Source: an uncultured Paludibacter sp.
GTDB taxonomy: Bacteria > Bacteroidota > Bacteroidia > Bacteroidales > Paludibacteraceae
NCBI GenBank assembly: GCA_937897985.1
Contig: CALCBD010000039.1
Span: 1 to 64,000 of the forward strand
DNA length: 64,000 nucleotides
Direction of reading: 5' to 3'
The translations under genes were made by a program, and so were the position numbers. Each line of letters starts with the position of its first letter. Positions within the stretch are counted from its first letter, which is position 1. The notes beneath the pieces were generated by a model. That model was not told the origin of the DNA. It worked only from the letters and a program-made list of their open reading frames with translations, and searched no databases. Of the stretch, positions 51,640 through 60,614 are shown piece by piece.

Positions 51640-53835
51640 ATGTCAAAATCTGTTGTAACTATACGTGAATTGTACAAATCGCTTGTAATTTCACACGAAA
51701 ATATATTTCCGTTTTCCGAAAGACGTCAACTGAAGTTCTTACTCCGAAAATGTATTATTAATGAGAACTTTACACGTGATCAAATCACCACATTTACATC
51801 CGGAAAATTAGCTATTGTCAATGCTGTTCTCAATGAGGCCGGATTGGGCAAATCGGCTGTTTTGAGTGTGTTATTTCAGGAATTTATTCAGAAAAACACA
51901 ATCACTGTCACTGAAATTGAAAACACATTTTCGACGAATATCAGCACCATTACTAAAGGACTTATTCGTGTTCGCGAATTGTACGAACGCAACACTTCTC
52001 TCGAAAGCGAAAACTTCCGAAAGCTGTTGCTTACATTTGCTGAAGACGTACGTGTAATTCTGATTATCATAGCTTCACAACTTTGCCGTATGCGCGAACT
52101 CGACAACGAAGCTGAAGATGTCCGCATACAGGTGGCCCGCGAAAGTTCGTTTTTATATGCCCCGCTGGCACACAGGATGGGCTTATATAAAATCAAAACC
52201 GAACTTGAAGACCTTTCGCTCAAACATACTAACCGCGACATTTACAGGGATATTGCCCGAAAACTGAATGAAACCAAGCGTTCGCGGGATATTTATATTG
52301 ACGAATTCATTACTCCGCTAAGAGAAAAACTGAACGAACTGGGCTGTGAATTCGAAATAAAAGGTCGTACAAAATCCATTCATTCTATTTACAACAAAAT
52401 AAAAAAACAGAATACTCCTTTCGAAAACATCTACGATTTATTTGCCATCAGGATTATTTTTGATGTAGCTTTAGAAAAGGAAAAAGCTGTTTGCTGGCAG
52501 GCATATTCCATAGTTGCCGATATGTATCAGCCTAACCCAAAGCGTCTGCGCGACTGGCTTTCAATTCCGAAGTCGAACGGGTACGAAAGTCTGCACACCA
52601 CTGTGCTTGGTCCTCAAAATAAATGGGTAGAAGTTCAGATCCGAACTGTGCGCATGGATGAAGTAGCCGAAAAAGGGTTGGCTGCTCACTGGAAATACAA
52701 GGGCATCAAAGGCGAAAACGGTATGGACGAATGGTTGAAAAATATCCGCGAAATACTCGAAAATCCTGAACTGAATGCCGTGGATTTTATGGATGAATTC
52801 AAGCTCAACCTGTACGACAAAGAAGTTTTTGTTTTTACTCCGAACGGCGATTTACACAAATTACCAAAAGGTGCCACGGCGCTCGACTTTGCATTTTCAA
52901 TTCACTCCGGACTTGGTTGTAAGTGTGTTGGTGCGAGAGTGAACGGCAAAAACATGCCGATTAAATATGAGCTGAATAATGGCGATCAGGTGGAAGTACT
53001 CACCTCGCCCACTCAGAAACCCAACCCTTCGTGGCTGCAGGTGGTTACCACCTCCAAGGCAAAAAACAAAATCCGGCAGGCACTGAAAGAAGTAGAATTC
53101 AAAGACGCTGAAATTGGCAGGGAAACCCTGATTCGCAGGTTTAAAAACTGGAAAATTGACCTTGATGATGGTAAACTATCACGCCTTGCCAAAAAGAAAG
53201 GATATAAAACCGTAAGCGATTTTTATCAGGAGATTGCACATGAAAAACTTGATGTGCTCACTGTGCGGGATGCTTATTTAGACCTTGATAAAAAAGAGAC
53301 AAATCCCGAAACAGTTGAAGTTCGCAGTGCTGAAGGATTTACATCCGAAAAACATAATGTTACACCTGAAGGCAAGGAAGATGTACTGGTCATTGGTCAG
53401 GACTTGAAGAACGTTGACTATAAACTTTCGAAATGTTGTAATCCGATATATGGCGACGATATTTTCGGATTCGTTTCGGTAAGCGGTGGTATTAAAATTC
53501 ATCGCACCGATTGTCCCAATGCACCTCAGATGATAGAACGTTTCAATTATCGCATCGTAAAAGCGAAATGGTCGGGCAAATCGGTAGGCTCCCAGTATCC
53601 TATTACTTTACGAATTGTTGGCCATGATGACATTGGAATAGTCACCAACATCACATCGCTCATATCAAAGGAAAAAAACATAAGTTTGCGCTCTATTTCG
53701 ATAGATACCAATGCCGGACTTTTTCAGGGGAACCTTACCATTATGGTGAGCGACAACAAAGATTTAGAGCTGATTATCAAGAAAATAAAGTTAGTAAAAG
53801 GAGTAAAAAACGTTTCCCGGTCTTTGATAATCTGA
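51640..53835 (+). CDS. RelA/SpoT family (p)ppGpp synthetase with degenerate hydrolase domain
   Basis: A 731-residue alarmone enzyme. The synthetase domain is intact in its main motifs: GRTKSIHSIYNKI (about 247), YDLFAIRIIF (about 269), SNGYESLHTTV (about 310) and EVQIRTVRMDEVAEKGLAAH (about 330). A TGS domain (VFTPNGDLHKLPKGATALDF) and a C-terminal ACT domain follow. The N-terminal HD hydrolase region lost its signature: where active Rel enzymes have HDVVEDT this one has FQEFIQKN, and KLADRLHNMR is replaced by IIASQLCRMR. So it is probably a synthetase only, the RelA-like partner of a bifunctional enzyme elsewhere. Confidence 0.92.
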   Translation: MSKSVVTIRELYKSLVISHENIFPFSERRQLKFLLRKCIINENFTRDQITTFTSGKLAIVNAVLNEAGLGKSAVLSVLFQEFIQKNTITVTEIENTFSTNISTITKGLIRVRELYERNTSLESENFRKLLLTFAEDVRVILIIIASQLCRMRELDNEAEDVRIQVARESSFLYAPLAHRMGLYKIKTELEDLSLKHTNRDIYRDIARKLNETKRSRDIYIDEFITPLREKLNELGCEFEIKGRTKSIHSIYNKIKKQNTPFENIYDLFAIRIIFDVALEKEKAVCWQAYSIVADMYQPNPKRLRDWLSIPKSNGYESLHTTVLGPQNKWVEVQIRTVRMDEVAEKGLAAHWKYKGIKGENGMDEWLKNIREILENPELNAVDFMDEFKLNLYDKEVFVFTPNGDLHKLPKGATALDFAFSIHSGLGCKCVGARVNGKNMPIKYELNNGDQVEVLTSPTQKPNPSWLQVVTTSKAKNKIRQALKEVEFKDAEIGRETLIRRFKNWKIDLDDGKLSRLAKKKGYKTVSDFYQEIAHEKLDVLTVRDAYLDLDKKETNPETVEVRSAEGFTSEKHNVTPEGKEDVLVIGQDLKNVDYKLSKCCNPIYGDDIFGFVSVSGGIKIHRTDCPNAPQMIERFNYRIVKAKWSGKSVGSQYPITLRIVGHDDIGIVTNITSLISKEKNISLRSISIDTNAGLFQGNLTIMVSDNKDLELIIKKIKLVKGVKNVSRSLII

Positions 53836-53889
53836 TTGATAATTTAACTTTTGATTCTGAAAAACACTTAAATCAAATTACATTTTTCA

Positions 53890-56745
53890 ATGTATAGAAT
53901 CACAAAACTTATTACAGCTGTTTTATTCATTTATTGTCAACTGGCAGCACAGGAATTTTTACCTGTCGTTACCAATTTCAATAAAAACGATTATCATGCT
54001 TCGAACCAGAACTGGGCCGTAGGGCAATCGGAAGATGGGATTATGTATTTCGGGAATAATCTCGGATTACTCCAATACGATGGTTCGTCGTGGGAATTGC
54101 TGCAGATTCCTCAGAATAAAATTGTGCGTTCCATACTGGTGCGGGGTAACCGAATATATATCGGTTCTTTTGAAGAATTCGGATATTTCGAAAAAAACCT
54201 CTGCGGACAATTACAATATACATCCCTATCGGACAGACTCAGGGGTTATGAAATGAAGAATGATGAGATATGGACTATCATCGAAATAAATAATTCAATC
54301 GTATTTCAGTCGTTTACAACTTATTTCACTTACCAAAACAACGAAACTAAAGGTTACAGATGTCCCTATACATTTTTATTTTTTAATAATTACAAAAATA
54401 ACTTATACACACACACCGAGCAATCAGGTTTTTGTTCATTTGACTTAAAAACACAGACAGCACGACCTGTTCCCAACAAAGTCCTTCAAAGTCCTGTAAT
54501 TTCCGTACTCAGTTTTGACAAAAAAAATGCACTGATTGTAACAAAATCAAGCGGGCTGTATTTGTTTGATGGAAGTACATTTTCGGCATTCAGAACCGAT
54601 ATCGACAAAGAATTAAAACAATGGGAAGTAAACAGGGTAGCCCTTAACAAAGAAGGAGTTATCGTATTGGGAACAATTCAAAACGGTATCACGGCTATTG
54701 ATAGAAACGGTAGAAAATTATGGACAATTAATACAGGTAATATATTGCAAAACAACACCGTACTCGGTATGTTATTCGACAAAGAGCAGAATTTATGGGT
54801 TGCACTCGACAAGGGAATTGCTCTGATTCAGATGAACACTTCCATTAAGTATATTCATAATTTTCAACCTTCGGTAGGTGCACTTTATTCACTGAATTTT
54901 GACGGGAAAGATTTGTTAATGGGAACCAATCAGGGACTCTACAAAGCAGGCTATGATGTCCGCCGTAAAGCAATTGTCCACCTTAACTCAGAACCGATCA
55001 TCAAAGGCCAGGTTTGGAACATATCAAAAATTGACAATCAGTATTTTTGCGGAAACAACGAAGCAACCTACAGCTATTCGTCGGATGGATTCAAAGTCAT
55101 TTCGCCTGTAAAAGGCGGCATCTGTATCAAACGCGGTGTGGTCAACGGACAGGAAATACTTGTCGAAGGAACGTATACACAGTTGAGCATTTATAAAAAA
55201 GTAAATGATCGCTGGCAGTTCAGTCATACAGTTGAAGTATTCCTTAATCCGATACGCTACATCGAAATAGATTATACGGGAACCATTTGGGCAAGCCATT
55301 TACATCAGGGATTATTTGCGATAAGACTCACACCCGATTTGCACAAAATAGAGCACATAAGCACATATAAATCGCTCGACAACAAGAATATGACCAATAT
55401 CAATGTTTTTTCGGTCAACAACAGGGTGGTATTTACCGATCATACAAAATTCTACACTTTTGACGATATAAAAAAACAAATAATTCCGTACAACGAATTA
55501 AACAATAAGCTTGGGTATTTCTCAAAGGCTTATCGGGTAAGTCATTTCAAAAATAACTTATACTGGTTTATACTCGATGGTGAAGCAGCATTAGCAGATG
55601 TAAAATCGAATCAGACAAAGATAATTGACATAGTACATTATTCACAATTTCTGAATCAAACAGTCGATAATTACCAGAACATCATACCGGTTTCGGACAA
55701 CGAATGTTTATTTACACTCGAAAATGGTCTGGCACTTTATGACTTTAACGGAAAAAACAAATTGAATAAAGCTGCTTCATTGCAATTCCGCAAGATTGTA
55801 GCTTCGGACGATGAATCAGTAAAGAATATTTATCTTCCGCTATCCGATCAAAACCCGTCAAAACTTAAATACAGCACCAACAACCTTGTATTTACAGTTT
55901 TCTATCCGCAATATACTGAAATGAACACTATTCATTTCAGATATAAACTGGAAGGGCTGGATAAGATATGGAGCGAACCGACTCCGTCATCTTCAAAAAC
56001 CTATAATTACCTTCCACAGGGTGATTATATACTCCGGGTTGAAGTTATCACCAAAACCGGAAATGTCCTCGACAAAATAAATTACCGCTTTATAGTTCAA
56101 CCTCCGTTTTACGAAAGCACTTTAGCTAAAATATTATACATATTGATTATCATACTGTTATTGATTGGAATTTATTTTTACATTTTACATTTATTCAAAA
56201 TAAAACGTGAAAAAATCAAACAGGAGCAGGAAGAAATCCGCAGGAAGGAAATAGAAAAACGTGAACAACAAATCATTTCACTTGAAAAGGAAAAACTTGA
56301 ATCCGAACTTACGGTGAAAAGCAAGGAACTGGCCGAATCGACCATGACCATAATAAAAAAGAATGAAATACTGGTAAGCATAAAGAATGAAATTACCGAA
56401 CAAAAAAACATACTGGGTACCCAATACCCTAATAAATATTACGACAAACTTATCCGTCTGCTCGACGAAAACTTGTCGTCGGAAGATGACTGGGCCATTT
56501 TCCAAACCAATTTTGACCGTATTCACGAAAATTTCTTTCGGAATCTGCACATCAGTTATCCCGACCTTACTTCCAACGATCTGCGTTTTTGCGCCTACCT
56601 GCGTTTGAATTTGTCGAGTAAGGATATAGCCCATTTAATGAACATATCACTCAAAGGTGTTGAGGTGGGTCGATATCGTATAAGGAAAAAAATCGGATTA
56701 CCTTCAAACAAAAGTCTGACTGAATTTATGATCGAATTCAAATAA
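53890..56745 (+). CDS. Membrane-spanning one-component regulator: beta-propeller, Y_Y_Y domain, LuxR-type HTH
   Basis: A 951-residue sensor. After the signal peptide (LITAVLFIYCQLAAQ) come two-component-regulator propeller repeats over about residues 25-640 (WAVGQSEDGIMYFGNNLGLL, IWASHLHQGLFAIRL), a Y_Y_Y domain at about 670-735 (FRYKLEGLDKIWSEP), one membrane helix at about 742-765, a long coiled coil rich in Lys/Glu (about 768-850), and a LuxR-like HTH near the end (SSKDIAHLMNISLKGVEVGR). There is no kinase or receiver domain, so signal passes directly to DNA, as for SusR-type regulators. It precedes a beta-glucan utilisation locus on the same strand and probably controls it. Confidence 0.88.
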   Translation: MYRITKLITAVLFIYCQLAAQEFLPVVTNFNKNDYHASNQNWAVGQSEDGIMYFGNNLGLLQYDGSSWELLQIPQNKIVRSILVRGNRIYIGSFEEFGYFEKNLCGQLQYTSLSDRLRGYEMKNDEIWTIIEINNSIVFQSFTTYFTYQNNETKGYRCPYTFLFFNNYKNNLYTHTEQSGFCSFDLKTQTARPVPNKVLQSPVISVLSFDKKNALIVTKSSGLYLFDGSTFSAFRTDIDKELKQWEVNRVALNKEGVIVLGTIQNGITAIDRNGRKLWTINTGNILQNNTVLGMLFDKEQNLWVALDKGIALIQMNTSIKYIHNFQPSVGALYSLNFDGKDLLMGTNQGLYKAGYDVRRKAIVHLNSEPIIKGQVWNISKIDNQYFCGNNEATYSYSSDGFKVISPVKGGICIKRGVVNGQEILVEGTYTQLSIYKKVNDRWQFSHTVEVFLNPIRYIEIDYTGTIWASHLHQGLFAIRLTPDLHKIEHISTYKSLDNKNMTNINVFSVNNRVVFTDHTKFYTFDDIKKQIIPYNELNNKLGYFSKAYRVSHFKNNLYWFILDGEAALADVKSNQTKIIDIVHYSQFLNQTVDNYQNIIPVSDNECLFTLENGLALYDFNGKNKLNKAASLQFRKIVASDDESVKNIYLPLSDQNPSKLKYSTNNLVFTVFYPQYTEMNTIHFRYKLEGLDKIWSEPTPSSSKTYNYLPQGDYILRVEVITKTGNVLDKINYRFIVQPPFYESTLAKILYILIIILLLIGIYFYILHLFKIKREKIKQEQEEIRRKEIEKREQQIISLEKEKLESELTVKSKELAESTMTIIKKNEILVSIKNEITEQKNILGTQYPNKYYDKLIRLLDENLSSEDDWAIFQTNFDRIHENFFRNLHISYPDLTSNDLRFCAYLRLNLSSKDIAHLMNISLKGVEVGRYRIRKKIGLPSNKSLTEFMIEFK

Positions 56746-56878
56746 TCCTATTTTTTAAATTTTTCATCAAAAAAGCAGGGTTAATCCTTCTTCACTTTTC
56801 AAAAAAAACCACTGATTCATTTATCAGTAAATCAAACATATAAAATAATAATTACATTTTTTGTAGTGTTAAAATAGG

Positions 56879-56903
56879 GGCTGAATATTCAGCCTTTTTT
56901 TTT
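56879..56903 (+). terminator. Rho-independent terminator after the sensor gene
   Basis: GGCTGAATATTCAGCC (56879-56894) is a perfect palindrome followed by nine T. It isolates the sensor from the glucan-utilisation operon, though it lies about 130 bp after the stop. Confidence 0.8.
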
Positions 56904-56931
56904 GTAGTATTCATATTGGGTCATAAAAACA

Positions 56932-56961
56932 TTGTTTCCAATCTACATGCTGTTATATTTG
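56932..56961 (+). promoter_or_regulatory. Promoter of the beta-glucan utilisation operon
   Basis: TTG (56932-56934), 19 bp, and TATATTTG (56954-56961) match the consensus; the GH3 ATG is 30 bp downstream. Regulator binding sites would be expected upstream, but no repeat was recognised. Confidence 0.7.
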
Positions 56962-56991
56962 CATCGTTAAAACTACGACAAAATCACTATC

Positions 56992-59223
56992 ATGAAACTC
57001 AAATCAGTTTTTGCCATTTTTACTGCCGGATTATTGCTGGCTTCCTGTTCACAAAAAAACAGCTCTGATAAAGAAGCGCGACTCAATCAAAAAGTGGATT
57101 CGGTATTAAAACTTATGACCTTAGATGAGAAAATCGGTCAAATGGTTTTATATACCAGCGACTGGGATGTTACAGGCCCGAAAATTAAGAGTGGCTATCT
57201 CGACGATATTCGTAAAGGGAACTGTGGAAATATTTTCAATGCACATACAGTAGCTTACGTTCGAAAACTTCAGAAAACAGCCGTTGAAGAATCACGTTTG
57301 GGAATTCCCCTGTTGTTTGGTTATGATGTTATCCATGGACATAAAACAATTTTTCCCATTTCTCTCGGCGAATCGGCTTCGTGGGATCTGGAAGCCATTG
57401 AAAAGGGAGCAAGAGTAGCAGCCATCGAAGCAGCTGCTTCCGGTATCAACTGGACATTTGCACCCATGTGTGATATTTCGGTCGAACCACGCTGGGGCCG
57501 TGTATCGGAAGGAGCCGGCGAAGATCCGTATCTGGGATCAAAAATTGCTGCAGCCCGGGTTCGTGGTTTTCAGGGAAAAGACAATAACTTATCTGATTCA
57601 CTTACCATTTTAGCATGTGTGAAACATTTTGCTGCCTACGGAGCACCTCAGGCAGGTCGTGATTATAACACGGTAGACATGTCGAAACGCGTTTTTCTCG
57701 ACACTTATCTTCCACCATACAAAGCAGCCATTGATGCCGGTGCAATGAGTGTAATGACATCATTCAATGAACTTGATGGCGTCCCTTCGACCGGCAATAA
57801 ATATTTACTCACCGACTTATTGCGCAACGAACTCGGATTCAAAGGATTAGTTGTAACCGATTATACTTCAATCAACGAAATGGTAAACCACGGTGTTGCA
57901 CGCGATGAAGCTGATGCAGGACTGCTGGCCCTTCGGGCAGGAGTCGACATGGATATGCAGGGTGAAGTTTATTTCAAATACCTTAAGAAACAGGTAGAAG
58001 AAGGCTTAGTTGATGAAGAATTAATTAACAACGCCGTTCGAAGAATTTTACGTGTAAAATTCCTGCTCGGATTATTCGACGATCCGTATAAATATTGCAA
58101 CGAAGCACGTGAGAAAAAGTTGATTTACGCACCCGAACACCTCGAAGCAGCTTTCGATGTTGCTAAAAAGTCGATGGTACTGCTCAAAAACGATCAGCAG
58201 GTGTTACCCCTCAAAAAAAATGAAAAAATTGCTGTAATAGGTGAACTGGCTGCATCGAAGCGTGACCTGTTAGGATCGTGGAAAGCAGCAGGTGACTGGG
58301 AGTTTATGAATTCCGTACTCGACGAACTGAAAGCATATAACGGTGCAACAAATGTAATTTACGCCGAAGGTTGTAAAACTACCGGCAATGATAAAAGTGG
58401 TTTCGATGCAGCTATATCCGCCGCCCGGAGTGCAGGTAAAATAGTGATGGTTATTGGTGAGAATGCCGATTGGAGTGGTGAAGCATCGAGCCGAACAAGC
58501 ATAAAAGTACCCGGTGTACAGACCGAATTGCTTGAAAAACTGAAAGCATTAAATAAACCCGTCATAGTAGTTTTGATGAATGGTCGTCCGCTCGACTTAT
58601 CATACGAAAGCGAATTAGCCGATGCTCTCATTGAAACCTGGTATCCGGGCACTATGGGAGGTAAAGCCATCACTCATGTATTGTTCGGCGAATATAATCC
58701 TTCAGGCAAACTTACAATGACATTTCCGCTGAATCTGGGTCAGGTACCGGTGTATTATTATGCCAAAAACACGGGGCGACCCATATATCTGCCTAATCCC
58801 AAATACAAGTCGCGCTATATCGATGCTCCGAATGATCCGTTGTATCCGTTCGGATACGGATTGAGCTATACCACATTTGAATACTCAGACCTTCGATTAT
58901 CATCAAATGAGCTGAAAGAAAATGGCGAACTGAAAGCCACTGTGACGATAAAAAACACCGGTACCCGTGATGGTGAAGAAGTAGTTCAGTGTTATGTTCG
59001 CGACCTGGTCGGGAGCATTACACGTCCGGTAAAAGAGCTGAAAGGATTTGAGAAAATCAGTTTAAAAGCAGGTGAATCAAAAAATGTCACTTTCAGCATA
59101 ACTCCCGCCATGCTTGCGTTTCACAGGCTTGATATGAGTTACGGTACCGAGCCGGGCGATTTCAAACTGTTCGTTGGTGGTAATTCAAGAGATGTAAAGG
59201 AAACAACATTCAAATTAAAGTAA
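56992..59223 (+). CDS. GH3 family beta-glucosidase (lipoprotein)
   Basis: A 743-residue glycoside hydrolase. The signal peptide ends with a lipobox (LLLASC, Cys19), so it is anchored to a membrane, likely facing the periplasm. The GH3 barrel has GYDVIHGHKTIFPIS near 107, and the nucleophile Asp290 sits in GLVVTDYTS. The C-terminal (alpha/beta) sandwich has VIGENADWSGEASSR near 492 and a fibronectin-III-like domain at the end (about 660-740). In this context it should cleave sophoro-oligosaccharides to glucose. It heads the operon; the GH144 gene follows after 43 bp. Confidence 0.93.
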   Translation: MKLKSVFAIFTAGLLLASCSQKNSSDKEARLNQKVDSVLKLMTLDEKIGQMVLYTSDWDVTGPKIKSGYLDDIRKGNCGNIFNAHTVAYVRKLQKTAVEESRLGIPLLFGYDVIHGHKTIFPISLGESASWDLEAIEKGARVAAIEAAASGINWTFAPMCDISVEPRWGRVSEGAGEDPYLGSKIAAARVRGFQGKDNNLSDSLTILACVKHFAAYGAPQAGRDYNTVDMSKRVFLDTYLPPYKAAIDAGAMSVMTSFNELDGVPSTGNKYLLTDLLRNELGFKGLVVTDYTSINEMVNHGVARDEADAGLLALRAGVDMDMQGEVYFKYLKKQVEEGLVDEELINNAVRRILRVKFLLGLFDDPYKYCNEAREKKLIYAPEHLEAAFDVAKKSMVLLKNDQQVLPLKKNEKIAVIGELAASKRDLLGSWKAAGDWEFMNSVLDELKAYNGATNVIYAEGCKTTGNDKSGFDAAISAARSAGKIVMVIGENADWSGEASSRTSIKVPGVQTELLEKLKALNKPVIVVLMNGRPLDLSYESELADALIETWYPGTMGGKAITHVLFGEYNPSGKLTMTFPLNLGQVPVYYYAKNTGRPIYLPNPKYKSRYIDAPNDPLYPFGYGLSYTTFEYSDLRLSSNELKENGELKATVTIKNTGTRDGEEVVQCYVRDLVGSITRPVKELKGFEKISLKAGESKNVTFSITPAMLAFHRLDMSYGTEPGDFKLFVGGNSRDVKETTFKLK

Positions 59224-59266
59224 AATCTTTTGCGGTCATTTCAATACTGCTTTTAATTTCACGAAA

Positions 59267-60583
59267 ATGTTAAAGGAAAAAATTATACTATTGATTTTGT
59301 CGGTTGCAATTTCCGGTTTTGTTTCGGCACAAAAAACTATCGACTGCGCTTCACTGACTGATGAAGCCTTGCTCGAAATCACCCAACGTGCCACAACAAG
59401 ATATTTTTACGATTTTGCCGATCCGTTGACAGGGATGGCACGCGAGCGTGAGAAAGATGTAAATGGCGATATTGTAACCACAGGTGGAACCGGATTTGGA
59501 ATAATGGCACTGATAGCAGGTGCAGAAAGAAATTATTTCAGCAGAAAAGATTTGTATTCGGTTATTTCGAAAATGGTAAATTTCCTTGAAAATGCAGAAA
59601 GATTTCATGGCGCATGGGCACACTGGTATAATGCAAAAACCGGCAAAACTTTTAATTTCAGCAAATATGATGATGGTGGTGATCTGGTGGAAACTGCCTT
59701 CCTCACGCAAGGATTACTCACTGCCAGAGTTTATTTTAATAAGGGGAATAAGAAGGAACAACAGCTTGCAAAAAGAATCACACATCTGTGGGAATCAATT
59801 GAATGGAACTGGTATTGCAGGGAAACTGATTCACTTTACTGGCACTGGTCGAAAAATTACGGTTTTAAAATGAACCACAGAATTAAAGGATTTGATGAAA
59901 CATTAATTACTTACATACTGGCAGCTTCGTCGCCCACTTACCCCATCGAACGTAAAGTTTATGAAAGCTGTTACAAAAAATCGGACTATTACTATAACGG
60001 AAAAAGTTACTACGGAATTAAACTTGATTTAGGAATGGAATACGGCGGTCCGCTGTTTTTTACCCATTATTCGTTTTTGGGACTAAATCCGAACGGGCTG
60101 ACTGATGGCAAAACAAATTATTTTGAAAGAAACCGTGCCCATGTACTTATTCACAGAGCTTATGCCATTGACAACCCCAGGAAACACAAAGGTTATGGCG
60201 AAAAACTCTGGGGTTTCACCTCGTCCGACGATCCGCTCATAGGTTATACTTCCCATCAACCGGGCACAATCGATGAGAACGGAACGGTTTCGCCTACTGC
60301 AGCAATTGCATCAATCATATATACTCCGGTTGAGTCGATGCAGGTATTACGATATCTGTATTGCGATTTGGGAAATAAAACTTTCGGGAAATACGGATTT
60401 TATGATGCTTTCAACCCCGGACTGCCGGAAGATAAACAGGTAGTAAAAAGTTATCTTGCCATCGATCAGGGACCTATTGCAGTTATGATAGAAAATTACA
60501 GGAGCGGATTCATCTGGAAGTTATTCATGCAGAACAACGAAATCAGTAAAGGGCTCGAAAAATTAGGATTCAGTTACCAATAA
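59267..60583 (+). CDS. GH144-type endo-beta-1,2-glucanase (glucoamylase-like domain)
   Basis: A 438-residue secreted enzyme. The signal peptide ends near SAQ (residue 22). The (alpha/alpha)6 domain (PF10091 type) covers the rest. FSKYDDGGDLVETAFLTQGL places Asp135 and Asp139, and GFDETLITYILAAS places Glu211. These three positions agree, as I recall, with the acidic residues shown to matter in the Chitinophaga pinensis GH144 enzyme. The family cuts linear beta-1,2-glucan into sophoro-oligosaccharides. It lies between the GH3 and susC genes. Confidence 0.88.
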   Translation: MLKEKIILLILSVAISGFVSAQKTIDCASLTDEALLEITQRATTRYFYDFADPLTGMAREREKDVNGDIVTTGGTGFGIMALIAGAERNYFSRKDLYSVISKMVNFLENAERFHGAWAHWYNAKTGKTFNFSKYDDGGDLVETAFLTQGLLTARVYFNKGNKKEQQLAKRITHLWESIEWNWYCRETDSLYWHWSKNYGFKMNHRIKGFDETLITYILAASSPTYPIERKVYESCYKKSDYYYNGKSYYGIKLDLGMEYGGPLFFTHYSFLGLNPNGLTDGKTNYFERNRAHVLIHRAYAIDNPRKHKGYGEKLWGFTSSDDPLIGYTSHQPGTIDENGTVSPTAAIASIIYTPVESMQVLRYLYCDLGNKTFGKYGFYDAFNPGLPEDKQVVKSYLAIDQGPIAVMIENYRSGFIWKLFMQNNEISKGLEKLGFSYQ

Positions 60584-60614
60584 ATACAACCATCTAATTC
60601 TATATTAATACATT

